Assembly: GCF_009707545.1 (NCBI RefSeq)
Contig: NZ_WLYK01000001.1
Span: 868,001 to 932,000 of the forward strand
DNA: 64,000 nucleotides
Source of the DNA: Nakamurella alba
Lineage (GTDB): Bacteria > Actinomycetota > Actinomycetes > Mycobacteriales > Nakamurellaceae
Direction of reading: 5' to 3'
Of this stretch, positions 27,732 to 36,675 are shown one piece after another. Each line of letters begins with the position of its first letter. The first letter of the stretch is position 1. Below the pieces are notes generated by a model, which was not told the DNA's origin, did no database searches, and saw only the letters and a list, made by a program, of their open reading frames with translations. The position numbers and the translations under genes were made by a program.

Positions 27732-29324
27732 GTGCCCCAGCCCGTCGTCCTGATCGCCGAGAAGCTCGCCCAGTCCGCGATGGACGTCCTCGGATCGGAG
27801 TTCGACATCCGGTACGTGGACGGCGCCGACCGGTCCGCCCTGCTCCCGGCGCTGGCCGAGGCCGACGCGGTGCTGATCCGCTCGGCCACCACCATCGACG
27901 CCGAGGCGTTGGCCGCCGCGCCGCAGCTCAAGGTCGTCGCGCGCGCCGGCATCGGGCTGGACAACGTCGACGTCCCGGCCTGCACCGCCCGCGGTGTGCT
28001 GGTGGTCAACGCGCCGCAGTCGAACATCGTCACCGCCGCCGAGCACGCGCTGGCGCTGCTGCTGTCGGTGGCCCGGCAGATCCCGGCGGCGCACGCCTCG
28101 ATGGTGGCCGGCCAGTGGAAGCGATCCTCCTTCTCCGGCGTCGAGATCGCCGAGAAGACGGTCGGTGTGGTCGGTCTGGGCCGGATCGGGCAGCTGTTCG
28201 CCAGCCGGATCGCCGCCTTCGGCACCAACGTCATCGCCTACGACCCGTACCTGCAGCCCGCGCGCGCCGCGTCGCTGGGTGTGCAGCTGGTCGACCTGCC
28301 CACCCTGCTGCGCGAGGCGGACATCATCTCCGTGCACCTGCCGCGCACCCCGGAGACGCTGGGGCTGATCGGCGTGGAGGAGCTGAAGACGGTCAAGCCG
28401 AACCTGATCGTGGTCAACGCCGCGCGGGGCGGTCTGATCGACGAGCAGGCGCTGGCCGACGCGCTCGCCGAGGGCCGGGTGGCCGGTGCCGGCATCGACG
28501 TTTACGTCAAGGAGCCGATCGACCCGGCGAACCCGCTGCTGACCGCGCCGAACGTGGTGCTGACCCCGCACCTCGGCGCGTCCACCGCCGAGGCCCAGGA
28601 CAAGGCCGGCACCGCGGTGGCCCGCTCGGTGAAGCTGGCCCTGCGCGGCGAGTTCGTCCCGGACGCCGTCAACGTCCAGGCCACCGGCCCGGTCCCGGAC
28701 GACGTCCGGCCGTGGATCCCGCTGGTCACCCGGCTCGGCAGCATCCTGACCGCGGTCGCCGGCGCCGTGCCGGTCTCGGTCGCGGTGGAGGTCCGCGGCG
28801 ACCTGGCCGGGGTCGACACCTCGATCCTGCAGCTCGCCGCTGTCCGCGGGATCTTCGGCCCGGTGATCACCGACGCCGTCACCTTCGTCAACGCGCCGTC
28901 GCTGGCCGCCGAGCACGGGCTCACCCTGTCCGGCAGCTCGACCCCGGAGATCGGTGACTACCGGTCCACCGTGACCTTGCGCGCCGCGATGTCCGACGGT
29001 GCCGTCCGGTCGGTGTCCGGCACGCTGTCCGGGCAGGCACAGGTGGCCAAGCTGGTCGAGATCAACGGCCGGCACTTCGATCTGCGCGCCGAGGGCAACC
29101 TGCTGGTGATGGCCTACGCCGACCGCCCGGGCGTGATGGGCGCCGTCGGCGCCGCGCTCGGCACCGCCGGCATCAACATCCTGGCCGCGCAGATCTCGCA
29201 GGAGATCTCCGGGCACGCCTCGATCATGGTGCTGCGGGTCGAGCCGCTGCCCGCCCCCGAGCTGCTGGAGACCATCGGGGAATCCATCGAGGCCAGCGCC
29301 GTGCGGGGCATCCCCGCCTCCTGA
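27732..29324 (+). CDS. serA: D-3-phosphoglycerate dehydrogenase, long form with ACT domain
   Basis: First enzyme of serine synthesis. 530 residues, the mycobacterial-type length. Catalytic domain with GVVGLGRIGQLFASRIAAFG near residue 145 and the catalytic His in TPHLGASTAEAQDKAG near 280; then an intervening (ASB) domain; and a C-terminal ACT domain starting LLVMAYADRPGVMGAVGAAL near 457, which binds serine for feedback control. The GTG 27732 is chosen because GAGAGGAAA lies 5 nt upstream; 27663 and 27690 are weaker. Confidence 0.95.
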   Translation: MPQPVVLIAEKLAQSAMDVLGSEFDIRYVDGADRSALLPALAEADAVLIRSATTIDAEALAAAPQLKVVARAGIGLDNVDVPACTARGVLVVNAPQSNIVTAAEHALALLLSVARQIPAAHASMVAGQWKRSSFSGVEIAEKTVGVVGLGRIGQLFASRIAAFGTNVIAYDPYLQPARAASLGVQLVDLPTLLREADIISVHLPRTPETLGLIGVEELKTVKPNLIVVNAARGGLIDEQALADALAEGRVAGAGIDVYVKEPIDPANPLLTAPNVVLTPHLGASTAEAQDKAGTAVARSVKLALRGEFVPDAVNVQATGPVPDDVRPWIPLVTRLGSILTAVAGAVPVSVAVEVRGDLAGVDTSILQLAAVRGIFGPVITDAVTFVNAPSLAAEHGLTLSGSSTPEIGDYRSTVTLRAAMSDGAVRSVSGTLSGQAQVAKLVEINGRHFDLRAEGNLLVMAYADRPGVMGAVGAALGTAGINILAAQISQEISGHASIMVLRVEPLPAPELLETIGESIEASAVRGIPAS

Positions 29325-29711
29325 CCCACCCCCACCTACCCCACCCCCGTCCCGCGCGAGGATCAAGATCGCAGACACGCCAGATCACACTGTTTTTGTG
29401 ACGGGTGGGACCGGAGTCAACGACTTCGTACGCGCGGAGGAAGTTGATCCGCGCGAGGGGCCGGGGTCGGGGCAGGGCGTGGGGTGGAGTCGGTGGTGGG
29501 TGGCGGAACCGGACAGAGCAGGCGATACGGCCGTCCGGAGTCGCGGGACGAGGACCTCGGCAAGAAAATCTTCACCCCATCGGAGCAGCTGAACGCGTCG
29601 GGTGGCCACTCATGGAGCACGGGCGGTTACTCTTCGCAGGACATACCAAACCTCCCACCGCTTCCGGGGTGGGAGCATCCGTGCGCACCGGCATCACAGG
29701 ACAGGGAAACG
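29325..29711 (+). other. Long leader region before leuB
   Basis: 387 bp with no supported gene. A short dyad TCACA / TGTGA surrounds a T-rich core near 29386-29402. A clean hairpin CTCCCACC-8 nt-GGTGGGAG occupies 29652-29675, 36 bp before the leuB ATG. I find no Leu-rich leader peptide and no T-run, so an attenuator is not supported. Confidence 0.5.
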
Positions 29712-30734
29712 ATGAAGCTGGCGGTCATTCCTGGAGACGGAATCGGTCCTGAGGTCGTCGCGGAAGGGCTCAAGGTGCTGACCGGCGTGCTGCCGTCGGT
29801 CGAGACCACCACCTACGACCTGGGTGCCGCCCGCTGGCACCGCACCGGCGAGCTGTTGCCGGACTCGGTGCTGCGCGAGCTGCGCCAGCACGACGCGATC
29901 CTGCTCGGTGCGGTCGGCGACCCGACGGTGCCGTCCGGGATCCTGGAGCGCGGACTGCTGCTGCGCCTGCGGTTCGAGCTCGACCACTGCGTGAACCTGC
30001 GCCCGGCCCGCCTGTACCCGGGTGTGCCCGGACCGCTGGCAGGTGACCAGGCCGTCGACCTGATGGTGGTCCGCGAGGGCACCGAGGGTCCGTACGTCGG
30101 CAACGGCGGCCTGCTGCGCAAGGACACCCCGCAGGAGATCGCCACCGAGGTCTCGCTCAACACCTACTTCGGCGTGGAGCGCGTCGTCCGCGACGCCTTC
30201 GCCCGCGCCATGCGCCGGCCGCGCCGGCATCTGACCCTGGTGCACAAGACCAACGTGCTGGTGCACGCCGGCCAGCTGTGGAGCCGGGTGGTGGAGGAGG
30301 TGTCGATGGAGTTCCCCGACGTCTCCGTCTCTTACACGCACGTCGACTCCGCGATGATCTACCTGGTCACCGACCCGGGCCGGTTCGACGTGGTGGTCAC
30401 CGACAACCTGTTCGGCGACATCCTCACCGACCTCGCCGCGGCCGTCTCCGGCGGTATCGGTCTGGCCGCCTCCGGCAACCTGGACCCGTCGAAGGCGAAC
30501 CCGAGCATGTTTGAGCCGGTGCACGGCTCGGCCCCGGACATCGCCGGCACCGGCCAGGCCGACCCGACCGCGACCGTGCTCTCGGTCGGTCTGCTGCTCG
30601 ACCACCTCGGGCTGCCGGACGCCGCCCGCCGGGTCGAGGCCGCGGTGGCCTTCGACCTCGCCACCCGCCAGCCCGGATCGATCGGCCGCACCTCGGCCAT
30701 CGGCGACCGCCTGGCGGCTCTCGCCGCCAGCTGA
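29712..30734 (+). CDS. leuB: 3-isopropylmalate dehydrogenase
   Basis: NAD-dependent decarboxylating dehydrogenase of leucine synthesis; it also serves the citramalate route to isoleucine. 340 residues. [20 protein letters not shown] at the N-terminus, [14 protein letters not shown] near 118, [19 protein letters not shown] near 225, and [21 protein letters not shown] near 268. ATG 29712 follows AGGGAAA. An upstream in-frame extension exists but lacks family similarity. cimA follows 167 bp later. Confidence 0.96.
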   Translation: MKLAVIPGDGIGPEVVAEGLKVLTGVLPSVETTTYDLGAARWHRTGELLPDSVLRELRQHDAILLGAVGDPTVPSGILERGLLLRLRFELDHCVNLRPARLYPGVPGPLAGDQAVDLMVVREGTEGPYVGNGGLLRKDTPQEIATEVSLNTYFGVERVVRDAFARAMRRPRRHLTLVHKTNVLVHAGQLWSRVVEEVSMEFPDVSVSYTHVDSAMIYLVTDPGRFDVVVTDNLFGDILTDLAAAVSGGIGLAASGNLDPSKANPSMFEPVHGSAPDIAGTGQADPTATVLSVGLLLDHLGLPDAARRVEAAVAFDLATRQPGSIGRTSAIGDRLAALAAS

Positions 30735-30901
30735 CGGCTCGCTCTCTCCAGTTCGGCCGGAGGCGTTCCGGGCAGTACCGTCGGTCGTGACACACCGTTG
30801 TCGCCGGGGTCGCCGTCCTGATCGGGGGTCGCGGTCGGTGCGGTGGTCACCGCCGCCACCGTCGCCGTCCGGCCACCCACGGGTGTCCTCCAGGAGTCCC
30901 G

Positions 30902-32593
30902 ATGTCCACCCCCACCGCACTGAACCCGGCCGTCCCGGATGTCGCCGGCGCGGTCGCCGGCCGCACCGCGGAAAAGATCCTGTCCCCGCTCGGCGACGAC
31001 TTCCACGTCTTCGATACCACCCTGCGGGACGGCGCGCAGCGTGAGGGCATCACCTACTCGGTGACCGACAAGCTGGCGGTGGCCGGGCTGCTGGACGAGC
31101 TCGGGGTCGGGTTCATCGAAGGCGGCTGGCCGGGGGCGATGCCCAAGGACACGGAGTTCTTCGCACGGGCCGCCGATGGCGAGCTGGATCTGCGGACCGC
31201 GCAGCTGGTGGCGTTCGGCGCCACCCGCAAGGCCGGGATCAAGGTCGCCGACGACCGCCAGGTCCGGGCTCTGCTGGACTCCCGGGCACCGGTGATCACC
31301 CTGGTCGCGAAGTCCGATCCGCGGCACGTGGAGCGCGCACTGCGCACCACCCTCGAGGAGAACCTGGCCATGGTGGCGGACACGGTCCGCTACCTCACCG
31401 ACCACGGGCGCCGGGTGTTCCTGGACTGCGAGCACTTCTTCGACGGCTACCGCGCCGACAACGACTACGGCCTGCGGGTGGCCGAGGCGGCGGTCGGCGC
31501 CGGGGCCGACGTGGTCGTGCTGTGCGACACCAACGGCGGCATGCTGCCCGTCGGGATCCACGAGATCGTCGGCGCGGTGCGGGAGCGCGGCGGGTTCCGG
31601 GTGGGCATCCACTGCCAGGACGACACCGGTTGCGCGGTGGCCAACACCGTCGCCGCGGTGCAGGCCGGCGCCACCCACGTGCAGTGCACGGCCAACGGCT
31701 ACGGCGAGCGGGCGGGCAACGCCGACCTCTTCGCGGTCCTCGGCAACCTGGTCACCAAGCTGGGCCTGCCGGTGCTGCCGGACGGCCGGCTCACCGAGAT
31801 GGTCCGGGTGTCGCACGCGCTGGCCGAGCTGGCGAACATCGCGCCGGACACCCACCAGGCCTATGTCGGGGCGTCGGCGTTCTCGCACAAGGCGGGTCTG
31901 CACGCGTCCGCGATCAAGGTCGATCCCGAGCTGTACAACCACCTCGACCCGGAGGAGGTGGGCAACGACATGCACATCCTGATCACCGAGATGGCCGGCC
32001 GCGCCTCCGTCGAGCTCAAGGCCGCAGAGCTGGGGGTCGACCTGGCCGGCCGCACCGACGTGGTGGCCGCCGTCGTCGACACGGTGAAGCAGCGCGAGGC
32101 CCAGGGCTGGTCGTACGAGGCGGCCGACGCCTCCTTCGAGCTGCTGCTGCGCGAGGAGCTGGCCAAGGCCGACGGCGCCCCGGCGGCGGCCCGGTTCGAG
32201 CTGGAGTCCTATCGCGTCATCGTCGAGCACAACGCGCTGTCCACCGGTCAGCAGGTGACCAGCGAGGCGACCGTCAAGGTGCACGTCGGCGGCCGCCGGG
32301 TGATCGCCACCGCAGAGGGCAACGGACCGGTCAACGCGCTGGACTCCGCGCTGCGACAGGCGCTGGCCGACGAACTGCCCGAGCTCGACGGGGTGGAGCT
32401 GGTCGACTACAAGGTGCGGATCCTGGCCGGCCACGCCGGCACCGACTCGGTGACCCGCGTGCTGGTCACCTCCGCCTCGACCACCGACCCGGCCGTGGCC
32501 GACTGGACCACCGTCGGCGTGCACACCAACGTGGTCGAGGCCTCCTGGGCGGCGCTGGTCGACTCGCTGGTGCACGCCCTCGGCTCCCGCTGA
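30902..32593 (+). CDS. cimA: (R)-citramalate synthase
   Basis: Condenses pyruvate and acetyl-CoA to citramalate, the threonine-independent start of isoleucine synthesis. 563 residues. DTTLRDGAQREGITYSVTDK near residue 38 and GIHCQDDTGCAVANTVAAV near 235 with THVQCTANGYGERAGNADL distinguish it from isopropylmalate synthase and homocitrate synthase. The C-terminal LeuA-type allosteric domain (VKVHVGGRRVIATAEGNGPVNALD) is present, so isoleucine feedback is expected. ATG 30902 with AGGAG 6 nt upstream. Works with leuB and leuCD in this window. Confidence 0.92.
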   Translation: MSTPTALNPAVPDVAGAVAGRTAEKILSPLGDDFHVFDTTLRDGAQREGITYSVTDKLAVAGLLDELGVGFIEGGWPGAMPKDTEFFARAADGELDLRTAQLVAFGATRKAGIKVADDRQVRALLDSRAPVITLVAKSDPRHVERALRTTLEENLAMVADTVRYLTDHGRRVFLDCEHFFDGYRADNDYGLRVAEAAVGAGADVVVLCDTNGGMLPVGIHEIVGAVRERGGFRVGIHCQDDTGCAVANTVAAVQAGATHVQCTANGYGERAGNADLFAVLGNLVTKLGLPVLPDGRLTEMVRVSHALAELANIAPDTHQAYVGASAFSHKAGLHASAIKVDPELYNHLDPEEVGNDMHILITEMAGRASVELKAAELGVDLAGRTDVVAAVVDTVKQREAQGWSYEAADASFELLLREELAKADGAPAAARFELESYRVIVEHNALSTGQQVTSEATVKVHVGGRRVIATAEGNGPVNALDSALRQALADELPELDGVELVDYKVRILAGHAGTDSVTRVLVTSASTTDPAVADWTTVGVHTNVVEASWAALVDSLVHALGSR

Positions 32594-32741
32594 GCAGAAC
32601 ACCTGCGGCCGCGCCCGGCGACGGGCGTCGCCCGGACGGTGAACAATGGTCTGCGGCCCGCGCGCGGCCCGGCGCCGCGGCGTCGGAGCCGGTCGGGTCG
32701 CGACACGGACATCAGCGCACGAGAGCACGAGGAGAACCGGC

Positions 32742-33524
32742 ATGCGGCTTGCCCGGATCGCCCACCCCGAGGGCGTCGCCTTCGTCACCATCGAAGCCGG
32801 CGAGGGCGGTGACGGCGCCTCCGACATCGCACGGGAGATCGCCGACCACCCCTTCGGCACCCCGACCTACACCGGCCGGTCCTGGCCGATCGCCGACACC
32901 CGGCTGCTGGCGCCGATCCTGCCGTCGAAGGTGGTCGCGGTCGGCCGCAACTACGCCGACCACGCCCGCGAACTCGGGCACGAGCTGCCGACCGAGCCAT
33001 TGATCTTCCTCAAGCCCAGCACCACGGTGATCGGGCCGTTCGCCTCGATCCTGCTGCCGCCGGACTCGCAGCAGGTGGACTTCGAGGGCGAGCTCGCGGT
33101 TGTCATCGGCCGGCCGTGCCGCGACGTCGCCGCGGAGAACGCGTCGTCGGTGATCCTGGGCTACACCATCGCCAACGACGTGACCGCCCGCGACCTGCAG
33201 CGTTCCGACGTCCAGTTCACCCGGGCCAAGTCCTTCGACACCTTCTGCCCGCTCGGGCCGTGGATCGAGACCGACCTGGACCCGGGTGACGTGACGATCC
33301 GCACCGAGGTCGACGGCGAGGTCAAGCAGGACGGCCACACGGCCGAGATGGTGTTCACCGTCTCGGAACTCGTCGAGTTCGTGACCCGGGTGATGACCCT
33401 GCTGCCCGGCGACGTGATCCTCACCGGGACGCCGGCCGGGGTCGGTCCGATGGCGGTCGGGCAGATGGTCAGCGTGACCGTGGAGGGACTGGGAACGCTC
33501 AGCAATCCGGTCGCCGCCCGCTGA
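32742..33524 (+). CDS. Fumarylacetoacetate hydrolase family protein
   Basis: 260 residues. FAH fold with VGRNYADHARELGHELPTEP and FLKPSTTVIGP near residues 65-95, metal ligands in VDFEGELAVVIG and GYTIANDVTARDLQ, and LLPGDVILTGTPAGVGPM near 225. These features fit acylpyruvase / fumarylpyruvate hydrolase-type enzymes acting on 2,4-dioxo acids. The substrate cannot be fixed from sequence. ATG 32742 follows GAGGAGA. The same family member sits beside gltX in mycobacteria, so this is conserved context rather than part of the biuret-type cluster. Confidence 0.85.
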   Translation: MRLARIAHPEGVAFVTIEAGEGGDGASDIAREIADHPFGTPTYTGRSWPIADTRLLAPILPSKVVAVGRNYADHARELGHELPTEPLIFLKPSTTVIGPFASILLPPDSQQVDFEGELAVVIGRPCRDVAAENASSVILGYTIANDVTARDLQRSDVQFTRAKSFDTFCPLGPWIETDLDPGDVTIRTEVDGEVKQDGHTAEMVFTVSELVEFVTRVMTLLPGDVILTGTPAGVGPMAVGQMVSVTVEGLGTLSNPVAAR

Positions 33525-33599
33525 CGTCGCCGGGAAGCGGCGGCCGCCGCCACCCGTCTGCCTACACTGGCCGCGGGGCGAATCGGTGAACGAAGGGCG

Positions 33600-34289
33600 G
33601 TGACCGTGTCCGACATGTCGGTCGGTGGTCTGTACGCGCCCAGCCTGGTCGAGGTCGCGACCCGCCGGCTCCGCGAGGAGATCCTCTCCGGGCACCTGGA
33701 GCCGGGGGAGCGGCTGATCGAGGAGCAGATCCGCCGTCGCTTCGAGATCAGCCGGGCCCCGCTGCGCGAAGCGCTGCGGCTGCTGGCCCAGCAGGGGCTG
33801 ATCGACCACCTGCCGCGGCGCGGAGCCCGGGTCGCCGAGTGGTCCGAGACCGACATCCGCCAGCTGTTCGAGATCCGGGACGTGCTGGAACGTTTCGCGA
33901 TCGAGTCGGCGTTCCCGCTGCACCCGGAGGTGGCCGCACCGCGGCTCGCCGTGTGCGAGCAGGCCCTGCAGGAGATGCGGCGGGCCGACCGCAGCGGGGA
34001 CGAACTGGCCAAGGACGACGCCCACCGGAGCTTCCACGCCGCCCTCGTCGGCCTGGCCGGCAACCGGCAGCTGGACCTGGCGATCGAACCGGTGCTGCTC
34101 AAGCTGCAGCGGCCGATGGCGGTGAACCTGCGGACCGAGGCCGCCCTGCTCGGGTCGGAGGCGGGACTGCGCCGGCACCAGGACCTGTTGGAGGCGGCCG
34201 TTTCCAACGACGCCGGCGTGCTGCTGCGCACCCTCGCCGAGCACGGCAGTCGCCGCTACCTCGTCGCTGCCGTCGCCGACCAGGACTGA
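33600..34289 (+). CDS. GntR family regulator, FCD (FadR-like) subgroup
   Basis: 229 residues. N-terminal winged helix LVEVATRRLREEILSGHLEPGERLIEEQ (start motif) with RRRFEISRAPLREALRLLAQQGLI and PRRGARVAE; then an all-helical FCD ligand domain with DDAHRSFHAALVGLAGN carrying the Asp and His expected to hold a metal. GTG 33600 is the first start after AAGGG; GTG 33606 and ATG 33615 are close alternatives. It precedes the amidase gene with a perfect palindrome between, and so probably controls the next three genes. Confidence 0.9.
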   Translation: MTVSDMSVGGLYAPSLVEVATRRLREEILSGHLEPGERLIEEQIRRRFEISRAPLREALRLLAQQGLIDHLPRRGARVAEWSETDIRQLFEIRDVLERFAIESAFPLHPEVAAPRLAVCEQALQEMRRADRSGDELAKDDAHRSFHAALVGLAGNRQLDLAIEPVLLKLQRPMAVNLRTEAALLGSEAGLRRHQDLLEAAVSNDAGVLLRTLAEHGSRRYLVAAVADQD

Positions 34290-34404
34290 ACCGACCGGGC
34301 GACCGGGACCGACCCGGACCGAACCGGGCAGCGCACGAGGGACCTGCGCGCTGTCCGGTTCCGCTCACACATTCGTAACACCGGAGCAGATCACCTGTCA
34401 CATG

Positions 34405-34418
34405 GATTGTCGACAATC
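34405..34418. promoter_or_regulatory. Perfect 14-bp palindrome, probable GntR operator
   Basis: GATTGTCGACAATC fits the FadR-subgroup pattern T-N-G-T...A-C-N-A. It ends 5 bp before the amidase ATG, overlapping the place of a -10 box (GACAAT, 34412-34417). No ribosome site precedes that ATG, so a leaderless transcript blocked directly by the repressor is likely. Confidence 0.65.
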
Positions 34419-34423
34419 GACCA

Positions 34424-35794
34424 ATGCTCGACGAGGACCTCTCCGACATCCCGATGACCGTCGCCGGTCTGCTGGCGGCGTACCGCTCCGGGGCGACCAC
34501 GCCGGCCGCGGTGATCGCCCGGGTGCTGGAGAAGATCCGGGAACGCGGTGACGACGGGGTCTGGATCACCGTGGCCGACCGCGCGATGCTGGACGCCCGG
34601 CTCCGCGAGGTGGCCGATCTGCCAAGGGATCTCCCGCTGTGGGGGATTCCGTTCGGGGTGAAGGACAGTCTCGACGTCCGGGGCTGGCCGACCACCCTGG
34701 CCTGCCCGGGTTGGTCGCGGGTGGCGACGGACACCGCTCCGGCGGTGCAGGCGTTGCTGGACGCGGGCGCGGTGATGATCGGCAAGAACAACCTCGACCA
34801 GTTCGCCACCGGGCTGAACGGCACCCGCAGCCCGTACGGCATCCCGCGGAGCGTCTTCGACGACGAGATGATCTCCGGCGGCTCGAGTTCCGGCTCCGCG
34901 GTCGCCGTCGCGCTCGGCGAGGTGCCGTTCGCCGTCGCCACCGATACCGCGGGATCCGGGCGGGTCCCGCCGGCGCTCAACGGGATCCCCGGGTTCAAGC
35001 CGTCCCGCGGCCTGATCAGCACCGTCGGGCTGGTCCCGGCCTGCCGGTCGCTGGACTGCGTCAGCCTGATCGCCGGCACGGTCGACGACCTGGCGACGGT
35101 GTTCGACGTGGTGTCCGGCGTCGACGAGCGGGATGCCTGGAGCCGGCCCCGTCGCCGGACGACCATGCCGGCGCCGGAGGCCCGGATCGGTCTGCCGGAG
35201 GCCGACGAGCTGGACTTCTTCGGCGACGATGCCGTGCGGCAGGCACATCTCGCCGCCCGGGATGCGATCGCCGGGGCCTTCCCTGAGCGGCGTCAGGTGC
35301 CGCTGGCGCCGTTCCTGGCCGCGGGGGAGTTGCTGTACCAGGGACCCTGGGTGGCCGAGAGGTACCTGGAGTTCGGCGATTTCATGGCCGGGCACCCGGA
35401 CGCGGTGCACCCGGTGGTCGCCGGGATCATCGCCTCCGGCGCGCAGTACACCGCGGTCGACGTGTTCCGGGCGCAGTACCGGATGGCGGAGCTGCGGGCC
35501 GAGGTGGGCCGGATCTTCGAGGAGGTCGACGTCCTGGTACTGCCCACCATCGGCACCACCTTCACCGTCGCCCAGGTACTGGCGGATCCCGTCGCCACCA
35601 ACACCACGCTCGGCCACTACACGCACTTCGGCAACCTGCTCGACCTGTGCGCGCTGACCGTGCCGACCGGCGTCACCGCCGACGGCCGGCCATCGGCGGC
35701 GATGATCCTGGGCCCGGCACTGTCCGACGACCTGGTGCTCCGGGTCGGCGCTGCGGTTGCGGCGTTGCCGCACGCCCTCGCACCTGTCCACTGA
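34424..35794 (+). CDS. Allophanate hydrolase-type amidase (AtzF-like, amidase domain only)
   Basis: 456 residues, amidase signature family. The Lys is in [12 protein letters not shown] near residue 80, the cis-Ser in [14 protein letters not shown] near 154, and the nucleophile in [16 protein letters not shown] near 177. The stretches [17 protein letters not shown] and [14 protein letters not shown] are those of the N-terminal domain of allophanate hydrolase, which splits allophanate to ammonia and CO2. The C-terminal domain found in urea-cycle-type allophanate hydrolases is absent. It lies next to a biuret hydrolase-like gene, whose product would be allophanate. ATG 34424 is probably leaderless. 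Confidence 0.8.
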   Translation: MLDEDLSDIPMTVAGLLAAYRSGATTPAAVIARVLEKIRERGDDGVWITVADRAMLDARLREVADLPRDLPLWGIPFGVKDSLDVRGWPTTLACPGWSRVATDTAPAVQALLDAGAVMIGKNNLDQFATGLNGTRSPYGIPRSVFDDEMISGGSSSGSAVAVALGEVPFAVATDTAGSGRVPPALNGIPGFKPSRGLISTVGLVPACRSLDCVSLIAGTVDDLATVFDVVSGVDERDAWSRPRRRTTMPAPEARIGLPEADELDFFGDDAVRQAHLAARDAIAGAFPERRQVPLAPFLAAGELLYQGPWVAERYLEFGDFMAGHPDAVHPVVAGIIASGAQYTAVDVFRAQYRMAELRAEVGRIFEEVDVLVLPTIGTTFTVAQVLADPVATNTTLGHYTHFGNLLDLCALTVPTGVTADGRPSAAMILGPALSDDLVLRVGAAVAALPHALAPVH

Positions 35795-35933
35795 CCCGGC
35801 AGTCCCACCGTTCCACCAGTTCCTCCGGTCCGCCTCCCGCCCGTCCCGGTCGGGTGTGCGGCGAGAACCACCACCAGCGCGTCGATCCGCAGTACCGGCA
35901 CTCCCTCTCGTCCCCGTCCCAAGGAGTGAGCTC

Positions 35934-36656
35934 ATGACCCCTGAGTCCGTCCCGGACCCGGCCGCCGTTGTCGAGGTCGACGCGGTCCCCGGTCCCTTCG
36001 CGCTGCCCGTCGGCGAGGTCGCCCTCGTCGTCATCGACATGCAGCGGGACTTCCTGCTGCCCGGCGGTTTCGGCGAGACCCTCGGCAACGACGTCGGTCA
36101 GCTCGCCGCGGTGGTCCCGCCGCTGCAGCGGGTCATCGCCGCGGCCCGCGCCGCCGGCATGCTGGTCATCCACACCAGGGAGGGGCACCGCCCGGACCTG
36201 TCGGACCTGCCGCCGGCCAAGCTCCGTCGCGGCAAGCCGTCGATGCGGATCGGTGACCCCGGACCGTACGGGCGCATCCTGATCCGCGGCGAGTACGGCC
36301 ACGACATCGTCGACGACCTCGCCCCGATCGAGGGCGAGATCGTGCTCGACAAGCCGGGCAAAGGTGCCTTCTACGCCACCGATCTCGCCGAGATCCTGCA
36401 GGGGCACGGCATCACCAGGCTGATCGTCACCGGCGTCACCACCGAGGTGTGCGTGCACACCACCGTCCGCGAGGCCAACGACCGTGGCTACGACTGCCTG
36501 GTGCTGTCCGACTGCGTCGGCTCGTACTTCCCGGAGTTCCAGCGGGTCGGCCTGCAGATGATCGCCGCCCAGGGCGGGATCTTCGGCTGGGTGGCCGATT
36601 CCGCGGCCCTGCTCGAGCACCTGCCCGCCCCGGCCGCTGCCGCCGGCGCGGTCTGA
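35934..36656 (+). CDS. Isochorismatase-like cysteine hydrolase, probable biuret amidohydrolase
   Basis: 240 residues. The Asp-Lys-Cys triad is visible: D35 in [10 protein letters not shown]140 in [11 protein letters not shown], and C173 in [16 protein letters not shown]. The 33-residue spacing from Lys to Cys and the blocks [15 protein letters not shown] and [18 protein letters not shown] match my memory of biuret hydrolase (BiuH), which converts biuret to allophanate and ammonia. The adjacent amidase supports this. Alternatives are ureidoacrylate or N-carbamoyl amide hydrolases. ATG 35934 follows AAGGAG. Confidence 0.78.
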   Translation: MTPESVPDPAAVVEVDAVPGPFALPVGEVALVVIDMQRDFLLPGGFGETLGNDVGQLAAVVPPLQRVIAAARAAGMLVIHTREGHRPDLSDLPPAKLRRGKPSMRIGDPGPYGRILIRGEYGHDIVDDLAPIEGEIVLDKPGKGAFYATDLAEILQGHGITRLIVTGVTTEVCVHTTVREANDRGYDCLVLSDCVGSYFPEFQRVGLQMIAAQGGIFGWVADSAALLEHLPAPAAAAGAV

Positions 36657-36675
36657 CCAGGAAAGGAGAACAGTC

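Noticed and set aside
29386..29402. TCACA / TGTGA dyad as a CRP site
   Set aside because: The half-sites are in reversed order compared with the CRP consensus; no support.
29484..29711. N-terminal extension of LeuB of 76 residues
   Set aside because: The family starts at [12 protein letters not shown]; the extension is low complexity, and the ATG at 29712 has its own ribosome site.
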